From an uncultured Acidiphilium sp. (GTDB taxonomy: Bacteria; Bacillota; Clostridia; Christensenellales; Borkfalkiaceae): a DNA stretch of 18,416 nucleotides. Under the pieces are notes generated by a model. The model was not told where the DNA came from. It did not search any database and was given only the letters and a program-made list of their open reading frames with translations. The translations under genes and the position numbers were made by a program. Every line of letters begins with the position of its first letter. Within the stretch, counting starts at the first letter, position 1. Below, piece after piece: positions 1-6,256 of the stretch. The stretch is from assembly GCA_902495325.1 (NCBI GenBank), contig CABUWK010000046.1, positions 1-18,416 of the forward strand. Reading direction: 5' to 3'.

Positions 1-747
1 CGTTGCGGGACGGGCTATAACGATACGTTTGTTTCGCCGCTCGGACACGACTATGAGGAAATCGAAGTTGCGCCGACTTGTACGGAAGAAGGTTATCGCG
101 GAAAGAAATGCCGCCGTTGCGAAGATTGCGTAAAGACGGAAATTCTGAAAGCGGTCGGACATAAATTCACCGATTCGTATTTCATCGCAACTTGCGAGGA
201 CGAAGGTTATACGCTTCATACCTGCCTGTCTTGCGGAAACGAATATAAAGATAACATCGTTCCGGCAACCGGACACGATTATGAAACGGAAGTCGTGCGC
301 GAACCGCATTGCGAAACGGAAGGCGAGAGAAAATTCCATTGCACGAAGTGCGAGAAAGAGTATTATTCGGATATACCCGCAACGGGGCATAACTACGAAC
401 TCACGGGAACGGAAGAGGTGAACGGCAGAAACGTGCGGTCGTATGTATGCACGAATTGCGGCGCGGTTACTTCACAAGATATGGGCGACCAATACGGACA
501 AGTATCCTCTTATGTGGAATATCTGTTCGAGCAATACCGCCCGTACATGTGGTGGGTGCTATTAGCGACCGCAGGCGTATGGAGTATCGTGATGGGCGTA
601 TTCTTTGCGATTGCACAGAAGAACGAAGATAAAGAAAAGGCGAGAAAAATGATTAAAAATTACGTCATCGGGCTTGTCGTCATCTTTGCCATTCTCGTTG
701 CTTGTCCGTATCTCGTTAAGGGTATCGCGGCATTGATTGCAGGGTAA
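1..747 (+). CDS. CxxC-repeat membrane protein with VirB2/TrbC-like tail (5' truncated by window edge)
   Basis: The frame is open from base 1 to the TAA at 745-747, so the gene starts upstream of the window. The visible 248 residues begin with about four imperfect units of 32-38 residues of the form GH-x-Y ... C ... EG ... CxxC ... (PAT); the last unit lacks its first Cys. Such Cys-paired repeats occur in Firmicute surface proteins and may bind zinc or form disulfides. Two hydrophobic helices follow (about residues 183-205 and 220-246), joined by a short charged loop rich in Lys and Glu. That hairpin topology, and a short Gly/Ala-rich end, resemble VirB2/TrbC pilin subunits of conjugation systems. 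The integrase at 1326-2603 fits a conjugative-element context. The repeats and helices are seen; the pilin assignment is inference from topology. It could instead be an unrelated membrane-anchored surface protein. Confidence 0.6.
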   Translation, partial: RCGTGYNDTFVSPLGHDYEEIEVAPTCTEEGYRGKKCRRCEDCVKTEILKAVGHKFTDSYFIATCEDEGYTLHTCLSCGNEYKDNIVPATGHDYETEVVREPHCETEGERKFHCTKCEKEYYSDIPATGHNYELTGTEEVNGRNVRSYVCTNCGAVTSQDMGDQYGQVSSYVEYLFEQYRPYMWWVLLATAGVWSIVMGVFFAIAQKNEDKEKARKMIKNYVIGLVVIFAILVACPYLVKGIAALIAG

Positions 748-792
748 AAAAAGGATTTTACCAAAAATTCAACGTCAGAGCAAGAAATCGAC

Positions 793-1053
793 TTGACAAC
801 ATACTCAACGTGTGATATAGGATATAAACGCAAAGAGGAATTGAACCGTAAAGGCGGCGTTGCCGCAGATATGCAAATAGCAAACTTCGATTATTTCAGA
901 GAGCTTGGCGGCAACAAAGAGTTTGAAATCGCGTTCGATGAAATGCAACGGATTTATGTATTCAACGAGCAAGATAAATTAAGCAAGGAAACTGTTTCTT
1001 CCGCTATTTCCAAATTGCGAGAAATTATGGATATGGAGTGGGACAGAAAATAA
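793..1053 (+). CDS. Small hypothetical protein of the mobile element
   Basis: This is an 86-codon frame starting with TTG at 793. The start is uncertain because no good ribosome site precedes it; an in-frame ATG at 871 would give a 60-residue protein. The product is soluble and charged, with no signal peptide or membrane segment, and its C-terminal half looks helical (a Lys/Glu-rich run ending near MEWDRK). I do not recognise the family. It lies 45 bp after the CxxC-repeat protein, in the same reading frame and without an intervening stop after that gene's TAA, so it is probably in the same operon. A hairpin terminator follows at 1076-1100. Its position between a pilin-like gene and an integrase suggests an accessory gene of the integrated element. 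Confidence 0.45.
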   Translation: MTTYSTCDIGYKRKEELNRKGGVAADMQIANFDYFRELGGNKEFEIAFDEMQRIYVFNEQDKLSKETVSSAISKLREIMDMEWDRK

Positions 1054-1075
1054 CCAACATATAGAAAATGTAGAG

Positions 1076-1100
1076 GGAACGTTTTTCGGAGCGTTCCTTT
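1076..1100 (+). terminator. Intrinsic terminator after the small element gene
   Basis: A GGAACG / CGTTCC stem with a 10-nt loop is followed by TTTT. It lies 22 bp after the stop at 1053 and would end the operon that enters from the left. Confidence 0.6.
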
Positions 1101-1117
1101 TCGATACCGGAAACGCA

Positions 1118-1147
1118 CGGAAACCATGCAAATTACAATGGTTTCCG
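1118..1147. repeat. Perfect 10-bp inverted repeat upstream of the integrase
   Basis: CGGAAACCAT and ATGGTTTCCG flank a 10-nt AT-rich spacer. There is no T-run, so a protein-binding site or structural element is more likely than a terminator. It sits about 60 bp upstream of the integrase promoter; a second hairpin (GCAAAA-TCGG-TTTTGC, 1149-1164) follows directly. Confidence 0.5.
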
Positions 1148-1169
1148 CGCAAAATCGGTTTTGCATGTG

Positions 1170-1188
1170 TCCGCAGAAGCGGATTTTT
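1170..1188 (+). terminator. Short intrinsic terminator upstream of the integrase promoter
   Basis: TCCGC-agaa-GCGGA is followed by five T residues. It may insulate the integrase promoter from read-through. The stem is only 5 bp, so it is a modest candidate. Confidence 0.45.
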
Positions 1189-1208
1189 ACGGAATATGCC
1201 GAAACGGC

Positions 1209-1237
1209 TTGACATTTTCAAAGAAATGTTATATTTT
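1209..1237 (+). promoter_or_regulatory. Sigma-A-type promoter of the integrase
   Basis: The -35 box TTGACA at 1209-1214 matches consensus. The -10 region is TATTTT at 1232-1237 (17-bp spacer), with TATATT at 1230-1235 as an alternative. It is followed by a strong ribosome site (GAGGAGG, 1244-1250) and an ATG at 1257. Confidence 0.65.
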
Positions 1238-1256
1238 AAACGAGAGGAGGAACGCA

Positions 1257-1304
1257 ATGAAAAGAGAACATCATATTCGGAGCAATAAGGACGGGAAAAG
1301 ATAA
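1257..1304 (+). CDS. 15-residue leader peptide, or interrupted 5' end of the integrase
   Basis: The ATG at 1257 has the best ribosome site in this part of the window and follows the promoter directly. It opens a 15-residue Arg/Lys/His-rich peptide (MKREHHIRSNKDGKR) that ends at the TAA at 1302-1304. This frame is the same as that of the integrase, and no other stop lies between 1304 and the integrase TTG start at 1326. Either the TAA is a nonsense mutation in an integrase that originally began at 1257, or this is a leader peptide with reinitiation downstream. Confidence 0.45.
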   Translation: MKREHHIRSNKDGKR

Positions 1305-1325
1305 TTTCGCGTCCGAATAAGCGGT

Positions 1326-2603
1326 TTGAGTACGGGAAAAGTACAACAACGAATCGGGAACGATTCGATCGCGCAGCTTTTAAGCGCGATCAGAAAACAG
1401 AACGCCGTTTACGAAAGCGTTTTATCGCAGATGACGGCTGAAAACAACAGGAGTAAAGCAGAAAAACGTCGGAACCGGCTGAAATTTACCAATAAGGAGA
1501 TTTTACGGATGCCGATGAAATACAGAAATATTTTTGCGGCGAACGACATGATCGTTCATTACCGTCACAGAAAAGACGGCGTGTATGAGGCGCGGTTTCA
1601 CAGACAGGGGATCGACGTGGAAGTTTCGTCCAAAGACTTAAAGAACTTAAAAGAAAAATTTATCGAAAAACTGAATCAGAAAGAACGGGAACCGATATCT
1701 TTCAACGTCCGGGAAGCGGCGAGGGAAACGACCGCTTTCCCCGTGAAAACGAAACCTTTTGCCGAGTATGTTGACGAATGGCTGAGCGTGAAATATGCCA
1801 CCACAAAGCCTTCCACTTACAAGGAATACGTCCGTTTGCTGGAGCATGATATCCTGCCCGAATTCGGAAAACGCAACGCTTATGAGATAGAACGGGGCGA
1901 GTTGCAGAAATTTCTGCTCGGCTATGCGGAAAGAGGTGTTTTTCGCACCGCGCATAAATTATGGCTCGTTCTGCGGTGTATCTTCGACGCCGTGGCGGAG
2001 GATTGCGGGAAGCCTTCGCCGATGAAAAAGGTCGTTGTGCCCAATTACGAAGCGAAAAAGGGCTCCGCGCTTACATACGACGAAGAAAAAACGCTCGTGA
2101 ATTCCTGTATAGAAAATTTTGGGAAAGATATCGCAAGCGCGTTGCTCGTGCTTTTGTACACGGGGCTTCGCCGCAGCGAGCTGAAGACCATCGAAGTGAT
2201 CGACGGGGAATGGCTCGCATGCGAAACGAGCAAAGAGAGAATGGGCAAAAACACGGTGAAGCGGCTGATCCCTTTCACGCCGATGATGAAAAGGGTGTTG
2301 CCGTATATCGATTTCGTGAAAGCGAAGAACGTGAATCTCAGCAGCCTGAATTCGGCAATGAAGCGTATCTTCCCGAACCATCATCTGCACGAACTGCGAT
2401 ACACGTTCATCACCCGATGCAAAGAAGCGGGTGTTCACGGGGAAGTGGTTTTGCTGTGGGACGGGCACGAAGAGGACAGAACGCTTCATTCTTCGAAGGT
2501 GGACAGAGGGTATACGGATTTCTCGAAGGAATTTCAGTTGAAAGAAGCTTTGAAGGTGGACTACCTGAAGTGGGATTTTTCGGAGAATCGGAAGCAGGCG
2601 TGA
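1326..2603 (+). CDS. int: Tyrosine recombinase / integrase
   Basis: This enzyme would integrate and excise the element through site-specific recombination at the neighbouring tRNA-Gln. Numbering from the TTG at 1326 (425 residues), there is a helical N-terminal segment (about 14-50), a KFTNKEI...MPMKYR segment and AP2-like arm-binding region (about 53-118), a SAM-like core-binding domain (about 144-225) and the catalytic domain. Catalytic residues visible are R282 in TGLRRSEL, a probable Lys at 303, H355 and R358 in HELR, H381 in DGH and nucleophile Y396 in RGYTDF. The 15-residue gap between H381 and the Tyr is longer than usual. TTG 1326 has no clear ribosome site. ATG 1509 has one (AAGGAG at 1494-1499) but would drop the N-terminal segment. 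The same frame extends to ATG 1257 across one TAA. The catalytic domain looks intact. Confidence 0.88.
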   Translation: MSTGKVQQRIGNDSIAQLLSAIRKQNAVYESVLSQMTAENNRSKAEKRRNRLKFTNKEILRMPMKYRNIFAANDMIVHYRHRKDGVYEARFHRQGIDVEVSSKDLKNLKEKFIEKLNQKEREPISFNVREAARETTAFPVKTKPFAEYVDEWLSVKYATTKPSTYKEYVRLLEHDILPEFGKRNAYEIERGELQKFLLGYAERGVFRTAHKLWLVLRCIFDAVAEDCGKPSPMKKVVVPNYEAKKGSALTYDEEKTLVNSCIENFGKDIASALLVLLYTGLRRSELKTIEVIDGEWLACETSKERMGKNTVKRLIPFTPMMKRVLPYIDFVKAKNVNLSSLNSAMKRIFPNHHLHELRYTFITRCKEAGVHGEVVLLWDGHEEDRTLHSSKVDRGYTDFSKEFQLKEALKVDYLKWDFSENRKQA

Positions 2604-2670
2604 AAGGGGAATTTCCCCGGAGCGTTTTGCGGAATCGGGAAGGTTGCGGAAACGGGGCTGAACGCTTGTG

Positions 2671-2719
2671 TTTACGCCGTGATTTACTCCCGAATTCACT
2701 CCCGAATTTACTCCCAAAT
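2671..2719. repeat. Tandem 12-bp direct repeats, candidate integrase arm sites
   Basis: Three near-perfect 12-bp units lie at 2684-2695, 2696-2707 and 2708-2719, each of the form TYACTCCCRAAT. A degenerate fourth unit lies at 2671-2682 in a register shifted by one base. The 10-bp core ACTCCCGAAT recurs at 2828-2837 inside the tRNA-Gln gene, in its T-arm region. Spacing and position between the integrase and the tRNA 3' end fit arm-type sites of a tyrosine recombinase; that function is inferred. Confidence 0.65.
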
Positions 2720-2759
2720 CGGGAATCAGTCATGCGCCGGAAAAAGAAAAGCGAGACAA

Positions 2760-2801
2760 AAAAATATCGGATTTCGCGCAAAAAGTGCACAAAATCCGAT
2801 A
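2760..2801 (-). terminator. Intrinsic terminator of tRNA-Gln
   Basis: On the minus strand a perfect 10-bp stem (arms at 2792-2801 and 2765-2774) with a 17-nt loop is followed by a run of T after one A. It lies a few bases beyond the encoded CCA. If the element is inserted at the tRNA 3' end, this terminator is supplied by the element. Confidence 0.7.
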
Positions 2802-2805
2802 AAAA

Positions 2806-2880
2806 TGGCTGGGGTAGAGAGATTTGAACTCCCGAATGACGGAGTCAGAGTCCGTAGCCTTACCGCTTGGCGATACCCCA
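2806..2880 (-). tRNA. tRNA-Gln (anticodon CTG)
   Basis: On the minus strand the sequence folds as a full cloverleaf: acceptor TGGGGTA with TACCCCA, D-arm GCC/GGC around AAGCGGTAA, anticodon stem ACGGA/TCCGT with loop CTCTGAC (anticodon CTG, reading CAG), a T-arm containing GTTCAAAT, discriminator G and encoded CCA (2806-2808). Its 3' end faces the integrase and repeat array, which is the usual geometry of a tRNA used as an attachment site; the gene is intact, so insertion has preserved it. Confidence 0.96.
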
Positions 2881-2975
2881 ATAAATATAACCATCGCTTT
2901 CCGACCGGAACAACCGGAAAAGAATTTTTTTATGAAGAAACAAAACGCTTTCGCACTTGCCCCTCACAAGTATAT

Positions 2976-3005
2976 ATTATACTACAATGTGTCTGTGATT
3001 TGCAA
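2976..3005 (-). promoter_or_regulatory. Candidate promoter for tRNA-Gln
   Basis: On the minus strand, TTGCAA (3000-3005), an 18-bp spacer and a consensus TATAAT (2976-2981) would start transcription about 90 nt before the tRNA. The -35 overlaps the 3' end of the exonuclease gene. Confidence 0.5.
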
Positions 3006-3599
3006 GTGTTTTGAGGCGATTTCTTCTAAATTTTCGAATTTTTTTATTCCTTCCCGAAAACAAAGGTAAAGGGCGGCGGTATCGAAACGGGCGTCGTGGG
3101 CGTTTAAAGCGGATTCGCCGAAATAACGACCTGTTGCCCGCGTCACGTCGTAAGGGTATACGTCGAGAAATTCACACATTTCGGAAAGTTTCGGGTATTT
3201 ATATCCCTTATGGCTCGAGCGTTCGAGTTTCATGATCGGCGTAAAAAATTTCATCGTGTCAAATTCTTCGCGATAGCGGAAAATTCTGTCCGAATAATGA
3301 AATTCGGCAATCAGAAAGCCGATATCGAACTTTACGTTGTGCCCGACGATCAGATCGGCGGAAGAAAAATCGTCGAAAATCTCGTCTTCGCGGCAGGAAA
3401 AAGTCTCTCCGCCGGACAGAACGGAGAGAGATTCGACGGTAAATCCGTGCACTGCCGTGGCGGAAGGTTCGATGTAATCCACGCCGAAAAAGAAATTTTT
3501 GCTTTTTACGTCATCTCCTCCGTCCCATAACAGATAGGACAGCTGAATGATCCGTCCGGGTAATAATCCCGTCGTTTCCGTGTCGAAAAAAAGTATCAT
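2982..3599 (-). CDS. DEDDh-family 3'-5' exonuclease (DnaQ/epsilon-like)
   Basis: This 205-residue protein is a stand-alone exonuclease domain of the DnaQ/RNase T superfamily, which removes 3' nucleotides using two metal ions. Exo I is FDTETTG (D6, E8), Exo II is GHNVKFD (D92) and Exo III is HDARFD (H168, D173), so all four acidic residues and the catalytic His are present. The length fits a single domain, with no polymerase or helicase part. The ATG at 3597-3599 is preceded on the minus strand by AAAGGGA. The role could be proofreading, repair or RNA trimming; sequence alone does not decide. It lies between tRNA-Gln and the MFS gene, all on the minus strand, but is about 100 bp from the MFS gene and may have its own promoter. 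Confidence 0.88.
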   Translation of the reverse strand: MILFFDTETTGLLPGRIIQLSYLLWDGGDDVKSKNFFFGVDYIEPSATAVHGFTVESLSVLSGGETFSCREDEIFDDFSSADLIVGHNVKFDIGFLIAEFHYSDRIFRYREEFDTMKFFTPIMKLERSSHKGYKYPKLSEMCEFLDVYPYDVTRATGRYFGESALNAHDARFDTAALYLCFREGIKKFENLEEIASKHLQITDTL

Positions 3600-3627
3600 G
3601 AAAGATCCCTTTACTATGTATTTGTGC

Positions 3628-3661
3628 CGGATCGGGAAAGATTTTTCCCGATCCGTTTTTT
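3628..3661 (+). terminator. Strong hairpin with plus-strand T-run between two minus-strand genes
   Basis: A perfect 12-bp stem, CGGATCGGGAAA / TTTCCCGATCCG, with a 4-nt loop is followed by TTTTTT on the plus strand. On the minus strand, the direction of both flanking genes, the hairpin has no downstream T-run. It would therefore stop plus-strand (antisense) transcription best, though the hairpin may still stabilise the 3' end of the MFS mRNA. Confidence 0.6.
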
Positions 3662-3695
3662 ATGTAAGAAGAAGGAAAAATGTCTGTTAATCGCC

Positions 3696-4865
3696 TTATT
3701 CTGCGGCTTTTTTGTTCGAAAGCAAAATGCCGAGAAAGATCAGCACGGGGAAAATCGCAGAAACGCCCAGCCCGATGCGGATGTCGTCCGAAATCAATCC
3801 CACGAGCGTGGGTCCGAGGGTGCAACCGACGTCGCCCGCGAGGGCAAGCATGCCGAACATCTTGGTTCCGCCCTTGGTGAATCTTTTGCCTGCAAGCGAA
3901 TAGATTCCGGGCCACATAATCCCGACGAAGAATCCCCCGCAGGCGATCCCGACCAGAGAGAGCTGCGGCAGGGGAGAAAGCGAGGTGAGCAGATAGGCGG
4001 CAAGCAGAAAAACGGAGAAGACGGCGATCGTTTTTTTCAGATCGATCTTGTCTCCCAGAATGCCGTACATCGTACGGGAAACCGCCATGCCGAGCGCAAA
4101 CAGACAAGTTCCGAAAATATCGCCGACCGTTTTGCTCGGAAGAGAAAGTCCGATTTCGGCAAAGTACGAAGCCCACTGGGCGATCGCCTGTTCCGCCGCG
4201 CCTGCCGCAGTCATCAGGATCAGAAAGATGAAAAACCCTTTCATGCGGAAAATGGAACGGTAAGAGGCGGGATCTTCGTCTCCTTCGAGCGTTTCGATCG
4301 GGCAGATCGAAAAGAAAACGGCGTTTATCGCCGGCAGGATCGCAAGCAGCATCGGGAGAAACCGCCAGGCGGCGATGCCGATCGTGTTGAAATACAGGGT
4401 AGAAAGAAGTATGACGAGAATGTGCCCCCAGCAGTAAAAGGAGTGCAGCATGCACATCGCCCCCGATTTGTTGCCTAAGGGAAGAGCTTCCACAAGGGGG
4501 CTTAAAACGACCTCGATAAACCCTCCGCCGATCGCCGTGAACAAGGTGGAGATCAGAATGCCCGCATAGGGATGTATGATAAACGGGAGTGTGCCGAGGA
4601 ATACGAGTCCGATGGCGGAAAATAAATGTGCTGCAACCGCGCTTCTGCGATAGCCGAATTTCAGGGCGATCGTTGCCGATTGCGAATCCACAAGGATCTG
4701 TATCCCGAAATTGAGAAAGACGATCAGGGAAAGTTTTGCCGGCGAAAGGGAAAACTGCGTGGCGAATTGCACGAAGAGTAAAGGGGATAAGTTGTTGACG
4801 ATCGCCTGGATGATATAACCGATATAACAGGTGGTGACCGTGAATCCGTAGCTTTTCTTAACCAT
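3696..4865 (-). CDS. Major facilitator superfamily transporter
   Basis: This 389-residue integral membrane protein has about twelve hydrophobic helices, a central charged loop near the middle (around ETLEGDEDPAS) and the short basic loops (GYRRS, GDKIDLKK) typical of MFS carriers. It probably moves a small solute by symport or antiport across the cytoplasmic membrane. It resembles the FucP-like and other sugar-type MFS subgroups in overall layout, but no substrate can be assigned. The length is normal. Start ATG 4863-4865 has no ribosome site, and a promoter (-10 at 4875-4880) lies so close that the transcript would begin about three bases before the ATG. No partner gene is linked to it, so its physiological role is unknown. 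Confidence 0.85.
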   Translation of the reverse strand: MVKKSYGFTVTTCYIGYIIQAIVNNLSPLLFVQFATQFSLSPAKLSLIVFLNFGIQILVDSQSATIALKFGYRRSAVAAHLFSAIGLVFLGTLPFIIHPYAGILISTLFTAIGGGFIEVVLSPLVEALPLGNKSGAMCMLHSFYCWGHILVILLSTLYFNTIGIAAWRFLPMLLAILPAINAVFFSICPIETLEGDEDPASYRSIFRMKGFFIFLILMTAAGAAEQAIAQWASYFAEIGLSLPSKTVGDIFGTCLFALGMAVSRTMYGILGDKIDLKKTIAVFSVFLLAAYLLTSLSPLPQLSLVGIACGGFFVGIMWPGIYSLAGKRFTKGGTKMFGMLALAGDVGCTLGPTLVGLISDDIRIGLGVSAIFPVLIFLGILLSNKKAAE

Positions 4866-4874
4866 AATATAGCT

Positions 4875-4903
4875 ATTTTAACATACTTATTTTAAAAAGG
4901 CAA
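4875..4903 (-). promoter_or_regulatory. Promoter of the MFS gene, giving a near-leaderless mRNA
   Basis: On the minus strand: TTGCCT (4898-4903), 17-bp spacer, TAAAAT (4875-4880) with an upstream TG (extended -10). The expected start near 4868 is only about 3 nt from the ATG at 4865, and no Shine-Dalgarno sequence is present. Confidence 0.55.
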
Positions 4904-5155
4904 ACGAAAATCGCCCGGTAGGCTTAGAATTCGTTATCGCTAATTACCTTAAAGGTTTTTCCGCCCTTTTCCCGATTTCTCTATTGACGTACGGAAAGTA
5001 CTATCGATTTCGAGATCGGGAAAAATCATCAAAAAATAAGCTCTTTGAGGAGCAAATCGATTTTTCGCCGTAAAAATAGTCAGTTATGGCAAATGACAAG
5101 CCTATGAAATTTTCCGTGCTTTTCGGCGGAAAGGAGAAAGAACCGGGGAAACCGG

Positions 5156-5188
5156 TCGCGGAATTTTTATTTCCGCGATTATTTTTTT
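5156..5188 (+). terminator. Terminator-like hairpin in the MFS-deacetylase gap
   Basis: TCGCGGAA / TTCCGCGA form a perfect 8-bp stem with a 7-nt loop, followed by TTATTTTTTT. No gene is recognised immediately upstream on the plus strand, so the transcript it ends is unknown. Confidence 0.55.
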
Positions 5189-5346
5189 GCTTTTCCCGGC
5201 ATAGGATAAAGCAGAGACGTCTCCGCCTTCGGGTCGGTTTTTCAAAAAAAAGAGATCCGGGCGCGGCTTATGGGACCGAAAAGAAAAACGATATCGGGAA
5301 GATAAGCGGCTTCTACATTTTTCTACAATTAGTCCGAAAAACAGCC

Positions 5347-5375
5347 TTGATTTTTGAGAAAAAATATATTATAAT
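5347..5375 (+). promoter_or_regulatory. Sigma-A-like promoter of the deacetylase gene
   Basis: TTGATT at 5347-5352, a 17-bp spacer and consensus TATAAT at 5370-5375. The predicted start near 5382 is only about 8 nt from the GTG start at 5390 and would exclude the GGAG at 5377-5380 from the mRNA, so the real start site may differ. Confidence 0.55.
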
Positions 5376-5389
5376 CGGAGTGTAAACAG

Positions 5390-6151
5390 GTGGCAGGGAA
5401 AAAACGAATCGGTGTGCTTGCCGTTTTGCTTGCGGCGATCGCGGTGCTTTATGCGGCGGCGGGAAAAACGAACGCCGCATCCGTCTATACGTTCGCGACG
5501 AACAAAAAACAATTGCCCGTATATTGTGTGGATCGCAGCGATAACAAAATCGCAATCTCGTTCGATTGCGCCTGGGGCACGGAACATACGGAAGCGATTC
5601 TCGACGCCATGGATTTCTACGGGGTGAAGTGCACCTTTTTTGCAGTGAGTTTCTGGGCGGAAAAATACCCGGAAACGGTGAAAGAAATCCTTTCCCGCGG
5701 ACATGAGATGGGCACGCACTCCGCCACCCATTCCCACATGAACAAACTTACGGTCATGCAGATCGAAGAGGAACTCGAAACATCTGCCGCACTGATCGAA
5801 AAGATCGGCGGAAAGAAGGTAACGCTTTTTCGCCCGCCGTTCGGAGAGTATAACGACCGGCTGGTAGAAACCGCACGCGGAATGGGGCTGCAGGTCGTGC
5901 AGTGGGATGTGGACAGTCTGGACTGGAAAAATCTTTCTGCCGAGAAGATCGCGTCGCGTGTGATCGGGAAAACGAAATCCGGTTCGATCATTCTGTGTCA
6001 CAACAACGGGTTGCATACGGCGGAAAGTTTACCGCTTATTTTTTCGGCGCTGAAGGAAAAGGGGTTCGAATTTGTTCCGGTCGGAGAATTAATCTACGGG
6101 GAAAACTATGAGATCCGAAGGGACGGAACACAAGTAAAAATCGGCGGATAA
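5390..6151 (+). CDS. pdaB: Polysaccharide deacetylase, PdaB/YbaN-like
   Basis: The 253-residue product has an N-terminal signal anchor (basic MAGKKR, hydrophobic to about residue 28) and a NodB-homology domain facing the outside. NodB enzymes remove acetyl groups from amino sugars of peptidoglycan or other glycans. Visible motifs are SFDCAWG (D59), HSATH (H110 and H114, metal ligands), RPPFGEYN (R148) and LCHNN (H204). The residue after D59 is Cys instead of Asp; in B. subtilis PdaB the same position is also not Asp (FDISWG), and the QWDVDSLDW segment also matches PdaB. PdaB is needed to keep spores stable, which fits the sporulation genes in this window. Activity may be weak or the substrate unusual. 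GTG 5390 gives the best signal peptide; no other start is available. Confidence 0.82.
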   Translation: MAGKKRIGVLAVLLAAIAVLYAAAGKTNAASVYTFATNKKQLPVYCVDRSDNKIAISFDCAWGTEHTEAILDAMDFYGVKCTFFAVSFWAEKYPETVKEILSRGHEMGTHSATHSHMNKLTVMQIEEELETSAALIEKIGGKKVTLFRPPFGEYNDRLVETARGMGLQVVQWDVDSLDWKNLSAEKIASRVIGKTKSGSIILCHNNGLHTAESLPLIFSALKEKGFEFVPVGELIYGENYEIRRDGTQVKIGG

Positions 6152-6256
6152 GTCGATTATCGATAAAAATGAAGGGATAACGGGTTTATTCCGGGGAGCT
6201 AAGAAACCGAAAGAAAACGCCGGAAAGGCGAATATAAATTACAGAGAGGGGAAATT

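Larger units (their letters stand above)
4866..5389. other. 524-bp gap without a convincing gene
   Basis: The gap separates divergent MFS and deacetylase genes. It holds their two promoters, an imperfect inverted repeat (TTCCCGAT...CTC near 4970-4983 with GAGATCGGGAA near 5012-5022, enclosing GTAC-ggaaa-GTAC) and a terminator-like hairpin at 5156-5188. A 99-codon frame at 5086-5385 runs through that hairpin and has low-complexity Lys/Arg-rich sequence, so I do not call it. A small RNA ending at the terminator is possible. Confidence 0.5.

Noticed and set aside
1959..2827. Long open frames on both strands across the integrase 3' half (288 and 252 codons)
   Set aside because: They overlap the catalytic domain of the integrase, are rich in Arg/Phe/His, lack family motifs and partly translate the 12-bp repeats as GVNS-type tandem residues.
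3511..4478. Open frames of 284-314 codons overlapping the MFS gene
   Set aside because: Compositionally skewed shadows of a clear twelve-helix transporter; no signal peptide, motif or ribosome site.
5086..5385. 99-codon plus-strand frame in the MFS-deacetylase gap
   Set aside because: It crosses a strong terminator hairpin and the deacetylase promoter, and the product is low-complexity Lys/Arg/Phe-rich sequence with no recognisable domain.
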